A stretch of DNA of 64,000 nucleotides from Sedimentitalea arenosa (GTDB lineage: Bacteria > Pseudomonadota > Alphaproteobacteria > Rhodobacterales > Rhodobacteraceae): assembly GCF_016428585.1 (NCBI RefSeq), contig NZ_JAELVR010000007.1:186001-250000 (forward strand). Reading direction: 5' to 3'. Of the stretch, positions 25,160-34,426 are shown piece by piece. The translations under genes were made by a program, and so were the position numbers. Under the pieces are notes generated by a model. That model was given only the letters and a program-made list of their open reading frames with translations. It was not told the DNA's origin and did no database searches. Each line of letters opens with the position of its first letter. Within the stretch, counting starts at the first letter, position 1.

Positions 25160-27220
25160 ATGACCAAACGCAGCTTGGGTCGCGTCGTGGGTGTCGATGT
25201 CGGCGGAACCTTTACCGATCTCGTCGAACTCGACCAGGCCACAGGCCAGGTGCGCCTGTCCAAGGTGCCGAGTACGCTGGACAACCAGGCCTTCGGTGTC
25301 CTGAATGCGCTGCGCGAGGCCGGATGCGACCTGGCCGCGCTCGATCTGATCGTGCATGGCACCACCACCACGACCAACGCGGTTCTGGAGCGCAAGCTGG
25401 CCCGGACGGGTCTGATCACCACGCAGGGCTTTCGCGACGTGCTGGAACTGGGCCGGCGCACCCGCCCGCAAGCCTATGGCATGACCGGACGCTTCACGCC
25501 GCTGATCCCGCGCAACCTGCGACTGGAGGTTCCCGAGCGGATGGATGCGGCGGGCGAAATCGTAACGCCGCTGGACGAGGACGCCGTGCGCGCAGCCGGG
25601 CACCGCCTGCTGGACATGGGATGTGAATCGCTCGTCGTGCATTTCCTGCATGCCTATGCCAACCCGGCGCACGAGCGCCGCGCCGCCGCGATCCTGACCG
25701 CGATCTGGCCAAACGATCACATCACCATGGGTCATGCACTGCTGTCGGAAAGCCGTGAATTCGAACGCGGGGTGACGGCGGCGGCCAATGCCGCCGTGCA
25801 GCCGCTGCTGGACCGCTACATCCGGCGGCTGGTGGCCGAACTGAAAGGCGGCGGATACCGCGGCGAGTTGCTGGTGATGAACGGCAATGGAGGTATGGTC
25901 AGCGCGGGCCGTGTCGCGCAGGAGGCCGCCAAGACGGTGATGTCCGGGCCCGCCTCGGGCGTGATGGCGGCGGCTTATACCGGGCGCAAGGCGGGGCTCG
26001 CCAATCTCATCACCTATGACATGGGTGGCACCTCGACCGACGTGGCGCTGATCCGCGATGCCGAACCGGCGGTGTCAAACGAGATCGAGATCGAATACGC
26101 CATGCCGATCCATGTGCCGATGGTGGATGTGCGCACCGTCGGCGCGGGGGGCGGCTCGATCGCGCGAGTGACGCCTTCGGGCCTGCTGGAAGTCGGTCCC
26201 GACAGCGCCGGGGCCGATCCGGGGCCGATCTGCTATGGCCGGGGCGGTGCTGAGCCGACGATTTCGGACGCCAACCTGATCCTCGGACGGCTCGACCCGG
26301 CTGGGCTGAACGCGGTGGCGGGCGGTGTTTCGGCAGATCATGTGCGCGCGGTCTTTGCCGAGCGGTTGGGCGCACCGCTGGGTCTGGATGCGATCAAAGC
26401 GGCTGCCGCGGTGATCCGCATGGCCAACACGCGCATGGCCGGGGCGATCCGCATGGTGTCGATCTCGCTGGGCGCGGATCCGCGGGACTTCGCGCTGTTC
26501 GCCTTTGGCGGCGCCGGCCCGTTGCACGCCACGGCGCTGGCGCGCGAGCTGGGCATTCCGCAGGTCATGGTGCCAGGGCGGCCCGGCATTACAAACGCCA
26601 TCGGCTGCGTCGTGGCCGACCTCCGGCACGATTTCGTCAACACGATCAACCGGCCGCTGGACTGCCTGGACGCGGATCATCTGGCGCAGGTCTTCGCGGC
26701 GCAGACCGCCGAGGGCGAGGCGCTGATCGCGCAGGAACCGATCGAGATCCGCGACGTTCGCAGACTCTACAGCGTCGATATGCAATTCATCGGTCAAACC
26801 CACCTGCTGCGGGTGCCGCTGGAGCGCCCGGACGTGACTCCGGACGAGTTGCAGGCACTGTTCGAAGCTGCCTATTTCGCGCGGTTCCGGGTCGAACTGA
26901 ACAATATTCGCGCCAATCTGGTGAACGCCAATTGTTCGGTGATCGGGGTGCGCGCCGATCTCGACCTCGGCGCGTTGATCGACCCTGCTGGGCGGAAGGC
27001 GACGCTTGACGCTGCGCGGACGGGCACACGCCCGGTTTATTTCGACGGAGCCTGGCATGACACGCCGGTCTACTGGCGCGACCACCTGCCACTCGACGTC
27101 ACGCTGCCCGGGCCGGCGGTTTTGCAACAGATGGACACGACCATCCTTGTCGAACCAGGCGACACCGCGCGGGGCGATGCCGGCGGCAACATCCTGATCG
27201 AGATCGGAGGCGGCGCATGA
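25160..27220 (+). CDS. hyuA: Hydantoinase/oxoprolinase family subunit A (HyuA-like)
   Basis: 686 residues from the ATG at 25160, preceded by GGAGCCGGA; the longer frame starts at a TTG at 25112. The ASKHA-type ATPase begins GVDVGGTFTDLVELD, then VHGTTTTTNAVLERK, GRRTRPQAYGM, MSGPASGVMAA, TYDMGGTSTDVALI and FGGAGPLHATALAREL. The family couples ATP hydrolysis to opening of cyclic amides such as hydantoins, N-methylhydantoin and 5-oxoproline, always with a B subunit. The downstream hyuB overlaps it by 4 bases. In this locus it is a good candidate for opening a reduced heterocycle made by the enzymes encoded at 11.8-16.9 kb. Confidence 0.92.
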   Translation: MTKRSLGRVVGVDVGGTFTDLVELDQATGQVRLSKVPSTLDNQAFGVLNALREAGCDLAALDLIVHGTTTTTNAVLERKLARTGLITTQGFRDVLELGRRTRPQAYGMTGRFTPLIPRNLRLEVPERMDAAGEIVTPLDEDAVRAAGHRLLDMGCESLVVHFLHAYANPAHERRAAAILTAIWPNDHITMGHALLSESREFERGVTAAANAAVQPLLDRYIRRLVAELKGGGYRGELLVMNGNGGMVSAGRVAQEAAKTVMSGPASGVMAAAYTGRKAGLANLITYDMGGTSTDVALIRDAEPAVSNEIEIEYAMPIHVPMVDVRTVGAGGGSIARVTPSGLLEVGPDSAGADPGPICYGRGGAEPTISDANLILGRLDPAGLNAVAGGVSADHVRAVFAERLGAPLGLDAIKAAAAVIRMANTRMAGAIRMVSISLGADPRDFALFAFGGAGPLHATALARELGIPQVMVPGRPGITNAIGCVVADLRHDFVNTINRPLDCLDADHLAQVFAAQTAEGEALIAQEPIEIRDVRRLYSVDMQFIGQTHLLRVPLERPDVTPDELQALFEAAYFARFRVELNNIRANLVNANCSVIGVRADLDLGALIDPAGRKATLDAARTGTRPVYFDGAWHDTPVYWRDHLPLDVTLPGPAVLQQMDTTILVEPGDTARGDAGGNILIEIGGGA

Positions 27221-28956
27221 AGCTTGACCCGATCACCCTGTCTGTCATCCAAGCGGGCTTGCAGCAGGTCTGCGACGAGATGGACCTGACCTTTTCGCGC
27301 GCCGCATTCTCGCCGGTGATCGCCGAGGCGAACGATCGCTCCGACGGCATCTATGCCGCCGATGACGGATCGCTGATCGCTCAGGGCGCGGGCGGCCTGC
27401 CGGTCTTCGTCGGCACGATGCAGTATTCGACCCGCACGTTGATCTCGATGATCGCCGACGGGCGTGCGGCCGCGCCGCAGCCGGGCGACATCTATATCGT
27501 CAACGATCCCTACCTGGGCGGCACGCACCTGATGGACGTGCGGTTCGCGCGGCCGTTTTACCGGAACGACAAGATCTTCTGCTGGCTCTCCAACACCGGG
27601 CACTGGCCCGATACCGGCGGCGTGGTGCCGGGCGGCTTCTCGGCCAGCGCCACTGCGGTCGAGCAGGAAGGGCTCCGCCTGCCGCCGGTGCGGCTGTTCA
27701 AGCAGGGCAAGCTGGATGCCGAGATCATGGCGATCATTTCCAGCAACATTCGCGTCGCCGACCAGCGGATCGGCGATGTCAAGGCTCAGGCCGCAGCCCT
27801 CATGGTGGGCGAAGACCGACTGAATGCCCTGATGGACCGCTATGGCGACGCCACTGTGACCGCGGCGATCGCCGAGTTGCGCCAGCGCGCCGCACAACAG
27901 ATGCGCGCCTTCATCGCCGATATTCCGCCGGGCAGCTATCGGGCCAGCGCCTGGATCGACAGCGACGGGGTGGTGAACGAACCGCTTGAGATCCGGCTTT
28001 CGGTGACGCGCGAAGGCGACGACCTGGCGTTCGATTTCAGCGGGTCGAGCCCGCCCTGCAGGGGTCCGATGAACTCGGTCCGGGCCACGACGCTCAGCGC
28101 GGTCTATCTGGCGATGCGCCATATCTTTCCCGAAGTTCCGATGAGCGCGGGCGCGTTCGAGCCGCTGCGCGTCACCGGGATCAAGGGGACGTTCCTCGAT
28201 GCGCAGTACCCGCGCCCGGTGTCGGGCTGTGCTGCCGAGGTCAGCCAGCGCGTCGCCGAGGCGGTCTTTGCCGCGCTGGTCGAGCCGCTTCCCGAGCGCG
28301 TCACCGCCGCACCGGCGGGCACCAGCGGCAATTTCGCTCTTGGCGGCCACGATCCGGCGCGGGGGCGCGATTTCGTGATGTATCAGATCTCGGGCGGCGG
28401 CTATGGCGGCAACGCCGATCACGACGGGCTGTCCAACGGCTGTTCGACCATCGGCATTTCCAAAGCGCCGCCGGTCGAGATCATGGAGCAGGCGTTTCCA
28501 GTGCTCTATCACCACTATGCGCTGCACGAGGGCTCGGGCGGAGCCGGTCGTCATCGCGGCGGATTCGGTCTGGATTACCTCCTCGAACTACGCCGCGGCG
28601 CCGCGACGGCCAGTTTCGTGATGGACCATGGCCGGTTCGGCCCGCAGGGCGTGCGGGGCGGCGGCGATGGCGGGGTCAACCGCGTGACGGTCTGGCAATC
28701 CGGCCGGCCTTACACGCCCGAGCACCTGTCCAAGGAACAGGACATCCCGCTTCTGCCCGGTGATCGTGTGCATGTGCGCACCCCCGGCGGCGGCGGCTAT
28801 GGAGACCCGCGACAGCGCCCGCCCGAGGCCGTGCTGGAGGACGTCATGATGGAGCGTTACACCACGGCGCAAGCCCACGACCTGTTCGGCGTCGTTCTGA
28901 CCGGAACGCCCCTGACCGTGGACAGAGCGGCGACCGACGTCCTGCGCGCCAGCTAG
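27217..28956 (+). CDS. hyuB: Hydantoinase/oxoprolinase family subunit B (HyuB-like)
   Basis: 579 residues. Recognisable HyuB blocks are LTFSRAAFSPVIAEANDRSDGI, DIYIVNDPYLGGTHLMDVR, CWLSNTGHWPDTGGVVPGG, DFSGSSPPCRGPMNSV, and a C-terminal RTPGGGGYGDP. It is the catalytic partner of HyuA; together they hydrolyse a lactam or cyclic ureide with ATP. The ATG overlaps the hyuA stop (ATGA). Its TAG stop shares the palindrome CTAG with the stop of the convergent ribokinase gene. The substrate is unknown; the context argues for a step in heterocycle breakdown. Confidence 0.93.
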   Translation: MKLDPITLSVIQAGLQQVCDEMDLTFSRAAFSPVIAEANDRSDGIYAADDGSLIAQGAGGLPVFVGTMQYSTRTLISMIADGRAAAPQPGDIYIVNDPYLGGTHLMDVRFARPFYRNDKIFCWLSNTGHWPDTGGVVPGGFSASATAVEQEGLRLPPVRLFKQGKLDAEIMAIISSNIRVADQRIGDVKAQAAALMVGEDRLNALMDRYGDATVTAAIAELRQRAAQQMRAFIADIPPGSYRASAWIDSDGVVNEPLEIRLSVTREGDDLAFDFSGSSPPCRGPMNSVRATTLSAVYLAMRHIFPEVPMSAGAFEPLRVTGIKGTFLDAQYPRPVSGCAAEVSQRVAEAVFAALVEPLPERVTAAPAGTSGNFALGGHDPARGRDFVMYQISGGGYGGNADHDGLSNGCSTIGISKAPPVEIMEQAFPVLYHHYALHEGSGGAGRHRGGFGLDYLLELRRGAATASFVMDHGRFGPQGVRGGGDGGVNRVTVWQSGRPYTPEHLSKEQDIPLLPGDRVHVRTPGGGGYGDPRQRPPEAVLEDVMMERYTTAQAHDLFGVVLTGTPLTVDRAATDVLRAS

Positions 28957-29858
28957 TTCAACAGCGCCTCGACCTCTGCAAGATCAGGCATCGATGCCGC
29001 TGCACCCGCGCGCGTGACCGACAGGCCCGCTGTGGCGCAGCCGACGCGCACCGCGGCCAACGCATCGCAGCCGCGCGTCAAGGCCGCGGCGAAACCGCCG
29101 TTGAACGCATCCCCCGCGCCGGTGGTGTCGACCACCGCCCCGGCCTGAACCGCAGGCACCAGACCGTGCCCGTGCAGATATGCGCCCCGTTCACCCAACG
29201 TGATGATCGGTGTGCCGACACCAAGATCGCACAGGCGTTGGCAGGCGCGGTCCGCGTCATCGATAGCGGACACTGCGATGCCGGTCAGCGCCTCGGTCTC
29301 GGTCTCGTTCGGAGTGACATAATCGCAGAGCGACAGCACCTCGGCCGGCAGGTCCGCCGCGGGGGCCGGGTTAAGGATCGTCACGACACCGGCGTCGCGG
29401 GCGATCCGCAGCGCCGCGGCCGATGCGGCAAGCGGATGCTCGAGCTGTGTCATGAACACGTCGGCTCCGGCGATCAGGTCGGCATGGGCCTCGGCATCCG
29501 CGGTCGAGATCCGCTCGGCGGCACCGGGCGACACGATGATCGCGTTCTCACCGGTCGCGTCATCCAGATAGATGAAGGCAGCGCCGGTATAGCTGTCGGG
29601 ATCGGGCGTGGCATGCGCGGCGACGCCCGCCTGTTTCCAGACACCTCGGGCCATCTCGGCAAAGGCATCCTGCCCGAGCCGGGTCAGGAAATGCACTTCG
29701 GCCCCCATCCGCGCCGCGGCCACGGCCTGGTTCGACCCCTTGCCACCCGGTCCCAGCACGAAACCGCGTCCCAGCACCGTTTCCCCCATACGCGGCGTCC
29801 GTTCCGCCCGAAAGGCGGCATCGGCGACGAAAACCCCCATGACGACGACTTTTCCCAT
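28953..29858 (-). CDS. rbsK: Ribokinase, PfkB family
   Basis: 301 residues, normal for ribokinase. The N-terminal PfkB signature is LGPGGKGSNQAVAAARMGAEV, and the C-terminal signature with the catalytic aspartate is VDTTGAGDAFNGGFAAAL. It phosphorylates ribose or a related sugar with ATP. No ribose transporter is adjacent. Its position tail-to-tail with hyuB could mean it handles a sugar released from a nucleoside-like substrate, but that is speculation. The start ATG at 29858 faces rpsD, with divergent promoters in the 206-base gap. Confidence 0.85.
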   Translation of the reverse strand: MGKVVVMGVFVADAAFRAERTPRMGETVLGRGFVLGPGGKGSNQAVAAARMGAEVHFLTRLGQDAFAEMARGVWKQAGVAAHATPDPDSYTGAAFIYLDDATGENAIIVSPGAAERISTADAEAHADLIAGADVFMTQLEHPLAASAAALRIARDAGVVTILNPAPAADLPAEVLSLCDYVTPNETETEALTGIAVSAIDDADRACQRLCDLGVGTPIITLGERGAYLHGHGLVPAVQAGAVVDTTGAGDAFNGGFAAALTRGCDALAAVRVGCATAGLSVTRAGAAASMPDLAEVEALLN

Positions 29859-29928
29859 GCGCGCCCTCCCCGTAAGCCCGGGCTCAGTTGCCCGCGCGGC
29901 GCCGTTCCTGTCAAGTCGCCATGCCCTG

Positions 29929-29956
29929 TTGACTCTGTCCGGACGGGGCGTATAAG
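29929..29956 (+). promoter_or_regulatory. Sigma-70 type promoter of rpsD
   Basis: The -35 element TTGACT (29929-29934) and -10 element TATAAG (29951-29956) are separated by 16 bases, and lie 109 bases before the rpsD start. Both hexamers are close to consensus in an otherwise GC-rich region. Confidence 0.65.
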
Positions 29957-30064
29957 CGCGGCTTCGTTGGTGTTGGTGGCCCCCGCAAGGGGATGCCTGT
30001 CAGGAGCAATCCAGAGGACAACGCCCTTCACGCCCGACCCGGGCCATATAGAAGGAGATCAGCC

Positions 30065-30685
30065 GTGACAAAACGCACGTCTGCCAAGTACAAGATCGAC
30101 CGCCGCATGGGCGAAAACATCTGGGGCCGCCCCAAGTCGCCCGTCAACCGCCGCGAGTACGGCCCCGGCCAGCACGGCCAGCGCCGCAAGGGCAAACTGT
30201 CGGATTTCGGCATCCAGCTGCGCGCCAAGCAGAAGCTCAAAGGCTACTATGGCGACCTGACCGAGAAGCAGTTCCGCCGCATCTATGCCGAGGCCGAGCG
30301 CGTCAAGGGCGACACCGGTGAAAACCTGATCGGCCTGCTCGAGCGTCGCCTCGACGCCGTGGTCTATCGCGCGAAATTCGTGCCGACCGTTTTTGCTGCG
30401 CGCCAGTTCGTGAACCACGGCCATGTCCGCGTGAACGGCAAGAAGGTCAACATCCCGTCCTACCGCGTCAAGGAAGGCGACGTGATCGAGGTCCGTGACC
30501 GCTCCAAGCAGATGACCGCTCTGCTGGAAGCCGTGTCGCTGGCCGAGCGCGACGTTCCAGATTACATCGACGCCGACCATTCCAAGATGACCGCGACCTT
30601 CGTGCGCACGCCCCAACTTGGCGACGTACCCTACCCGGTCATGATGGAACCGAACCTGGTCGTCGAATTCTACGCCAAGAACTAA
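30065..30685 (+). CDS. rpsD: 30S ribosomal protein S4
   Basis: 206 residues from a GTG at 30065, preceded by AAGGAGATCAGCC; the open frame extends to 29993 but the known N-terminus ([13 protein letters not shown]) begins right after this GTG. S4 binds 16S rRNA early in assembly and contains the S4 RNA-binding domain ([20 protein letters not shown], then [11 protein letters not shown]). The N-terminal region has no cysteines, so it is the zinc-free form. It is monocistronic, with its own promoter and a strong terminator. Confidence 0.98.
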   Translation: MTKRTSAKYKIDRRMGENIWGRPKSPVNRREYGPGQHGQRRKGKLSDFGIQLRAKQKLKGYYGDLTEKQFRRIYAEAERVKGDTGENLIGLLERRLDAVVYRAKFVPTVFAARQFVNHGHVRVNGKKVNIPSYRVKEGDVIEVRDRSKQMTALLEAVSLAERDVPDYIDADHSKMTATFVRTPQLGDVPYPVMMEPNLVVEFYAKN

Positions 30686-30717
30686 TGGCCCGAAGCTGAC
30701 GCTTCAGGTTTCTGTGG

Positions 30718-30749
30718 AAAGGCCGGGGTTTCGCCCGGCCTTTCTTTTT
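30718..30749 (+). terminator. Intrinsic terminator of rpsD
   Basis: Perfect 10-bp stem AAAGGCCGGG / CCCGGCCTTT with a GTTTCG loop, followed by CTTTTTG. It lies 33 bases after the rpsD stop. This is a classical rho-independent terminator. Confidence 0.92.
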
Positions 30750-30943
30750 GGTTCGCAGGGGGTGTCCGGCGTCATCGATCCCGGATATGCCACCGTGACA
30801 TGCCGAGTACGGGGCAGGCCGCGCTGGCCATGCAGCAGGTTTCGCCGCCCCCCACCCAGCGGCTATACCGGGGGATGGAACGCGGCGAATCGGTTTCGCG
30901 CAGCGTCCGGTCGCACGAAACTCATTCGCGGAACGGAGATCCC

Positions 30944-32365
30944 ATGCCCCAGTCCCACCCTGTCTACGGTCGTATCGACGGCCCTGTCGTGATCATAGGT
31001 TTCGGATCGATCGGCAAGGGAACCCTGCCGCTGATCCAGCGGCATTTCGATTATGACGCCGACCGGCTCGTGGTGATCGATCCGAACCCGGACACGCATC
31101 TGTTCCTGTCCCAACACGGCATCCGGCACGAACAGATCGCCATCACGCGCGAGAACTACCGCGAGGTGCTGACCCGAATGTTCCCCGACGGCGGCGGTTT
31201 CTGTGTCAATCTGAGTGTCGACACCTCGTCACTGGACCTGATGAAACTTTGCCGCGAAATCGGCGTTCTCTACATCGACACCGTGGTCGAACCCTGGGCC
31301 GGATTCTATTTCGACACCCAGAAAAACGCCGAGCGCACCAACTACGCTCTGCGCCAGAAGGTGCGTGACGAGAAAGCCGCCAATCCCGGCGGCACGACGG
31401 CCGTCAGTTGCTGCGGGGCCAATCCCGGTATGGTCAGTTGGTTCGTCAAGGAGGCGCTTCTGACGCTGGCGCGCGACACCGGGCGCGAAGTGGACGTGCC
31501 GACCGATCGGGGCGACTGGGCCGCGCTGATGCAGTCGCTTGGCGTCAAGGGCGTGCATATCGCGGAGCGCGACACTCAGGCCCGGCGCCTGCCGCGCCCA
31601 CGCGGCACCTTCGTCAACACCTGGTCGGTCGAGGGGTTTATCTCGGAAGGGTTTCAGCCCGCCGAGCTGGGCTGGGGCACGCATGAAGCCTGGTTCCCCG
31701 AGAACGGACACCGTCAGGACAGCGGGTGTATGGCCGGCATCTGGCTGGACCGGCCTGGCGCAATCACGCGGGTGCACACCTGGTGCCCGACGCCAGGGCC
31801 GCAGTTCGGCTTTCTGGTGACGCACAACGAGGCGATCTCGATCTCCGACTACTACACCGTGGGCGACGCCTCCGCGCCAGAGTTTCGCCCGACCTGCCAT
31901 TATGCCTATCATCCCTGTGATGACGCCGTGCTGTCGCTGCACGAGATGTTCGGCTCGGGCCGGCAGCAGAGCACGCACGAGATTCTCGACGTGGACGAGA
32001 TCGTCGAGGGAATCGACGAGTTGGGCGTGCTGCTCTACGGGCACGAGAAGAACGCGCTGTGGTTCGGCTCGCGCCTGTCCAACGCCGAAGCCCTCAAGCT
32101 GGCCCCCTATCAGAACGCGACCGGGCTGCAGGTCACCAGTGCGGTTCTGGCCGGCATGGTCTGGGCGCTCGAGAATCCGGAAGCCGGGATCGTCGAAACG
32201 GACGAGATGGATCACGTCCGCTGTCTCGAGGTGCAGCGCCCCTATCTTGGCCCGGTCGAGGCGCATTACACCGACTGGACACCGCTGCAGGACCGCTGGG
32301 AACACTTCCCCGAGGATATCGACGAAAGCGACCCCTGGCAGTTCCGCAACGTGCTGGCGACCTGA
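30944..32365 (+). CDS. hss: Homospermidine synthase
   Basis: 473 residues. The ATG at 30944 follows CGGAGATCCC; an open frame from 30800 lacks a credible start. The Rossmann motif VVIIGFGSIGKGTLPL (about 15-30) binds NAD+. Further family blocks are VIDPNPDTHLFLSQHGI, YIDTVVEPWAGFYFD, SCCGANPGMVSWFVKEALL and MLPTPGPQFGFLVTHNE-like WCPTPGPQFGFLVTHNEA. The enzyme makes sym-homospermidine from putrescine (or putrescine and spermidine), the main long polyamine in many alphaproteobacteria. It stands alone and ends 3 bases from the stop of the convergent Lrp-type gene. Confidence 0.93.
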   Translation: MPQSHPVYGRIDGPVVIIGFGSIGKGTLPLIQRHFDYDADRLVVIDPNPDTHLFLSQHGIRHEQIAITRENYREVLTRMFPDGGGFCVNLSVDTSSLDLMKLCREIGVLYIDTVVEPWAGFYFDTQKNAERTNYALRQKVRDEKAANPGGTTAVSCCGANPGMVSWFVKEALLTLARDTGREVDVPTDRGDWAALMQSLGVKGVHIAERDTQARRLPRPRGTFVNTWSVEGFISEGFQPAELGWGTHEAWFPENGHRQDSGCMAGIWLDRPGAITRVHTWCPTPGPQFGFLVTHNEAISISDYYTVGDASAPEFRPTCHYAYHPCDDAVLSLHEMFGSGRQQSTHEILDVDEIVEGIDELGVLLYGHEKNALWFGSRLSNAEALKLAPYQNATGLQVTSAVLAGMVWALENPEAGIVETDEMDHVRCLEVQRPYLGPVEAHYTDWTPLQDRWEHFPEDIDESDPWQFRNVLAT

Positions 32366-32368
32366 CGC

Positions 32369-32830
32369 CTACAGGGGCAGCGGGCGTCCTTCGGCGATGG
32401 CCTCCATCGCGAAATAGGAGGTCACGCTGTCCAGTTCGACCTTTTCGATCAGACGCTGATACACCTTGTCATAGCTGGCCATGTCCTCGGTCACGATCTT
32501 GAGCTGGTAGTCGTAGTCACCGCCGATCCGGTGGAAATCGACCACCTCGGGGATGGTGAGCACATGACTGCGGAAGGCCTGCAGCCATGCCTTGGAATGG
32601 TGCCGCGTCCGCAACATCACGAAGACCACGAGATCGAGCCCCAGTTGCGCCCGGTCCACGCGGGCGTGGCTGCCCAGCAGCACCCCCTTCTCGCCCAGCG
32701 TCTTGAGCCGGCGCCAGCAGGCGTTCTGCGAGATGCCGACCCGGTCGGCCAGTTCCCGTTGTGACAGGCTGGCGTCTTTCTGGAGCTCCCGCAGCATCCG
32801 TGTGTCAATATTGTCGGGTTTCCACTTCAT
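32369..32830 (-). CDS. Lrp/AsnC-family transcriptional regulator
   Basis: 153 residues. An N-terminal helix-turn-helix (about 8-55; DTRMLRELQKDASLSQRELA then RVGISQNACWRRLKTL) is followed by a RAM ligand-binding domain (about 70-145; VLTIPEVVDFHRIGGDYDYQLKI). Such regulators sense amino acids or related metabolites and form octamers. It is divergent from the class V aminotransferase with 101 bases between starts, so that gene and its own are the likely targets. The shared gap has a short inverted repeat that could be its operator. Confidence 0.93.
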   Translation of the reverse strand: MKWKPDNIDTRMLRELQKDASLSQRELADRVGISQNACWRRLKTLGEKGVLLGSHARVDRAQLGLDLVVFVMLRTRHHSKAWLQAFRSHVLTIPEVVDFHRIGGDYDYQLKIVTEDMASYDKVYQRLIEKVELDSVTSYFAMEAIAEGRPLPL

Positions 32831-32922
32831 TTTCGATCATTTGACCCGAAATTTGTGAATCTAACCTCAAGATAGGTGAAGTTTTCACGCTTTGCCATGG
32901 GCATATTCATCTTGAAGATAGG
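32831..32922. promoter_or_regulatory. Candidate operator region between Lrp gene and aminotransferase
   Basis: The gap contains TTTCG-N11-CGAAA (32831-32835 and 32847-32851), directly at the Lrp-gene start, two copies of AAGATAGG (32869-32876 and 32915-32922) and a short palindrome ATCTTGAAGAT (32909-32919). The region is AT-richer than its surroundings, as is usual for Lrp-family operators. The assignment is by position and symmetry only. Confidence 0.35.
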
Positions 32923-32931
32923 AGCCCACGC

Positions 32932-34362
32932 ATGACCCTGACCAAGTTTCGCGACACTGTTCTGGCTGCCACTCACGGAGGAACGCTCCGCGAAGGCCTG
33001 ATCGGGGAAAACATCCTGATACCCGGGCTCCGCGGTGAGGTCCCGCTGGTCTACGCGGATTACGTGGCTTCGGGCCGGGCGTTGCGACAGGTCGAGGAGT
33101 TCGTCATGTCCGACGTTCTGCCCTTCTATGCCAACAGCCACACCGAGGCATCGTTCTGCGGTGCCCAGATGACCCGCCTGCGCCGCGCGGCCCGAGCCGA
33201 GATCGCCCGGCTGGTCGGCGCCGGGCCGGACGACAAGGTGATCTTTGCAGGCTCGGGCGCCACGGCGGGGTTGAACAGGCTGGTCAGCCTGTTCGGCGTC
33301 AACGAGGCCGCTGCCCCGGTGGTGTTCATCGGCCCCTACGAACATCATTCCAACATCCTGCCTTGGCGGGAAAGCCGCGCGACGGTTGTAGAAATTCCGG
33401 AGGATCGCGACGGTGGGCCGGATCTTGTCGCCCTCGGCAAGGCGCTGGCCGAACACGCCGGATCGGATCTGAAGATCGGCAGTTTCTCCGCCGCGTCCAA
33501 CGTCACCGGCGTCATCACCGAAACGGGCCCGGTCACGCGGCTCTTGAAAGCGCATGGCGCGCTGGCGGTATGGGATTATGCCGGCGCGGGTCCCTACCTG
33601 CCGATCGACATAGGTGACGGGCTGCGCGCGCGCAAGGATGCCATCGTGGTGTCGCCTCACAAGTTTCCCGGCGGGCCGGGTGCATCGGGTGTTCTGGTTG
33701 TGAACGAAAAGGCAGTGCGGCGCACCACGCCCAGCTGGCCCGGCGGGGGCACGGTGTCGTTCGTGTCGCCCTGGCGGCACGACTATTCCGATGATCTCAC
33801 CGCCCGCGAGGAGGCCGGCACCCCCAACGTGATCGGCGACATCCGCGCAGCGCTGGCCTTTATCGTCAAGGACGCAGTCGGAGCCGAGGCAATCGCTGAA
33901 CGCGAAGCGCGCTTCAACCGCATGGCGCTGGACGGCTGGCGCGACAATCCGCATCTGACCCTGCTGGGCACCAACCGGGCTCACCGCCTGCCGATCTTTT
34001 CGTTCCAGGTGCGCGACCGTGAAGGCACACCCGTCCACCAACAGCTCTTCACTCGGATGCTCAGCGACATTTACGGCATCCAGGCGCGCGGCGGCTGCGC
34101 TTGCGCCGGACCCTACGCACATCGGCTTCTGGGAATCTCGCAGTTGGAGTCAGACGCGCTCCACTCCGATCTCAAGGCGGGGCGCGAGCTGCGCAAGCCC
34201 GGTTGGGTACGGCTGAACTTCAGCTACCTGATGGACGAGGCGACCGTGCAATTCATCATCGACAGCGTCAACGAGCTGAGCAGGACAACCGAAAAGCACG
34301 CACCGCTTTACCAGGCCGACCCGGCGACCGCCCGGTTCCACAGCCGATCGCACGCCGCCTGA
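32932..34362 (+). CDS. Class V aminotransferase / cysteine desulfurase-like PLP enzyme
   Basis: 476 residues, ATG preceded by AGATAGGAGCCCACGC. It has the class V fold: YADYVASGRALRQVEEF, FYANSHTEASFCG, VIFAGSGATAGLNRLV, YEHHSNILPWRE, and the PLP lysine K244 in VVSPHKFPGGPGASG. A cysteine-rich stretch RGGCACAGPYAHRLLGI near residue 390 resembles the region bearing the active-site cysteine of the Csd/SufS branch. It could be a desulfurase, selenocysteine lyase-like enzyme or an amino-acid-modifying lyase. Its regulation by a divergent Lrp-type gene suggests amino acid catabolism rather than Fe-S assembly. The substrate is not assignable. Confidence 0.85.
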   Translation: MTLTKFRDTVLAATHGGTLREGLIGENILIPGLRGEVPLVYADYVASGRALRQVEEFVMSDVLPFYANSHTEASFCGAQMTRLRRAARAEIARLVGAGPDDKVIFAGSGATAGLNRLVSLFGVNEAAAPVVFIGPYEHHSNILPWRESRATVVEIPEDRDGGPDLVALGKALAEHAGSDLKIGSFSAASNVTGVITETGPVTRLLKAHGALAVWDYAGAGPYLPIDIGDGLRARKDAIVVSPHKFPGGPGASGVLVVNEKAVRRTTPSWPGGGTVSFVSPWRHDYSDDLTAREEAGTPNVIGDIRAALAFIVKDAVGAEAIAEREARFNRMALDGWRDNPHLTLLGTNRAHRLPIFSFQVRDREGTPVHQQLFTRMLSDIYGIQARGGCACAGPYAHRLLGISQLESDALHSDLKAGRELRKPGWVRLNFSYLMDEATVQFIIDSVNELSRTTEKHAPLYQADPATARFHSRSHAA

Positions 34363-34426
34363 GTTTGCGGCTTTTCACGCCGCGACGGTGACGTTATGAC
34401 GGGGCAACTTGCGGGAGCCTCGCGTC

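Noticed and set aside
31229-32305. Minus-strand frame opposite homospermidine synthase
   Set aside because: Shadow frame without domain similarity; the plus-strand enzyme is unmistakable.
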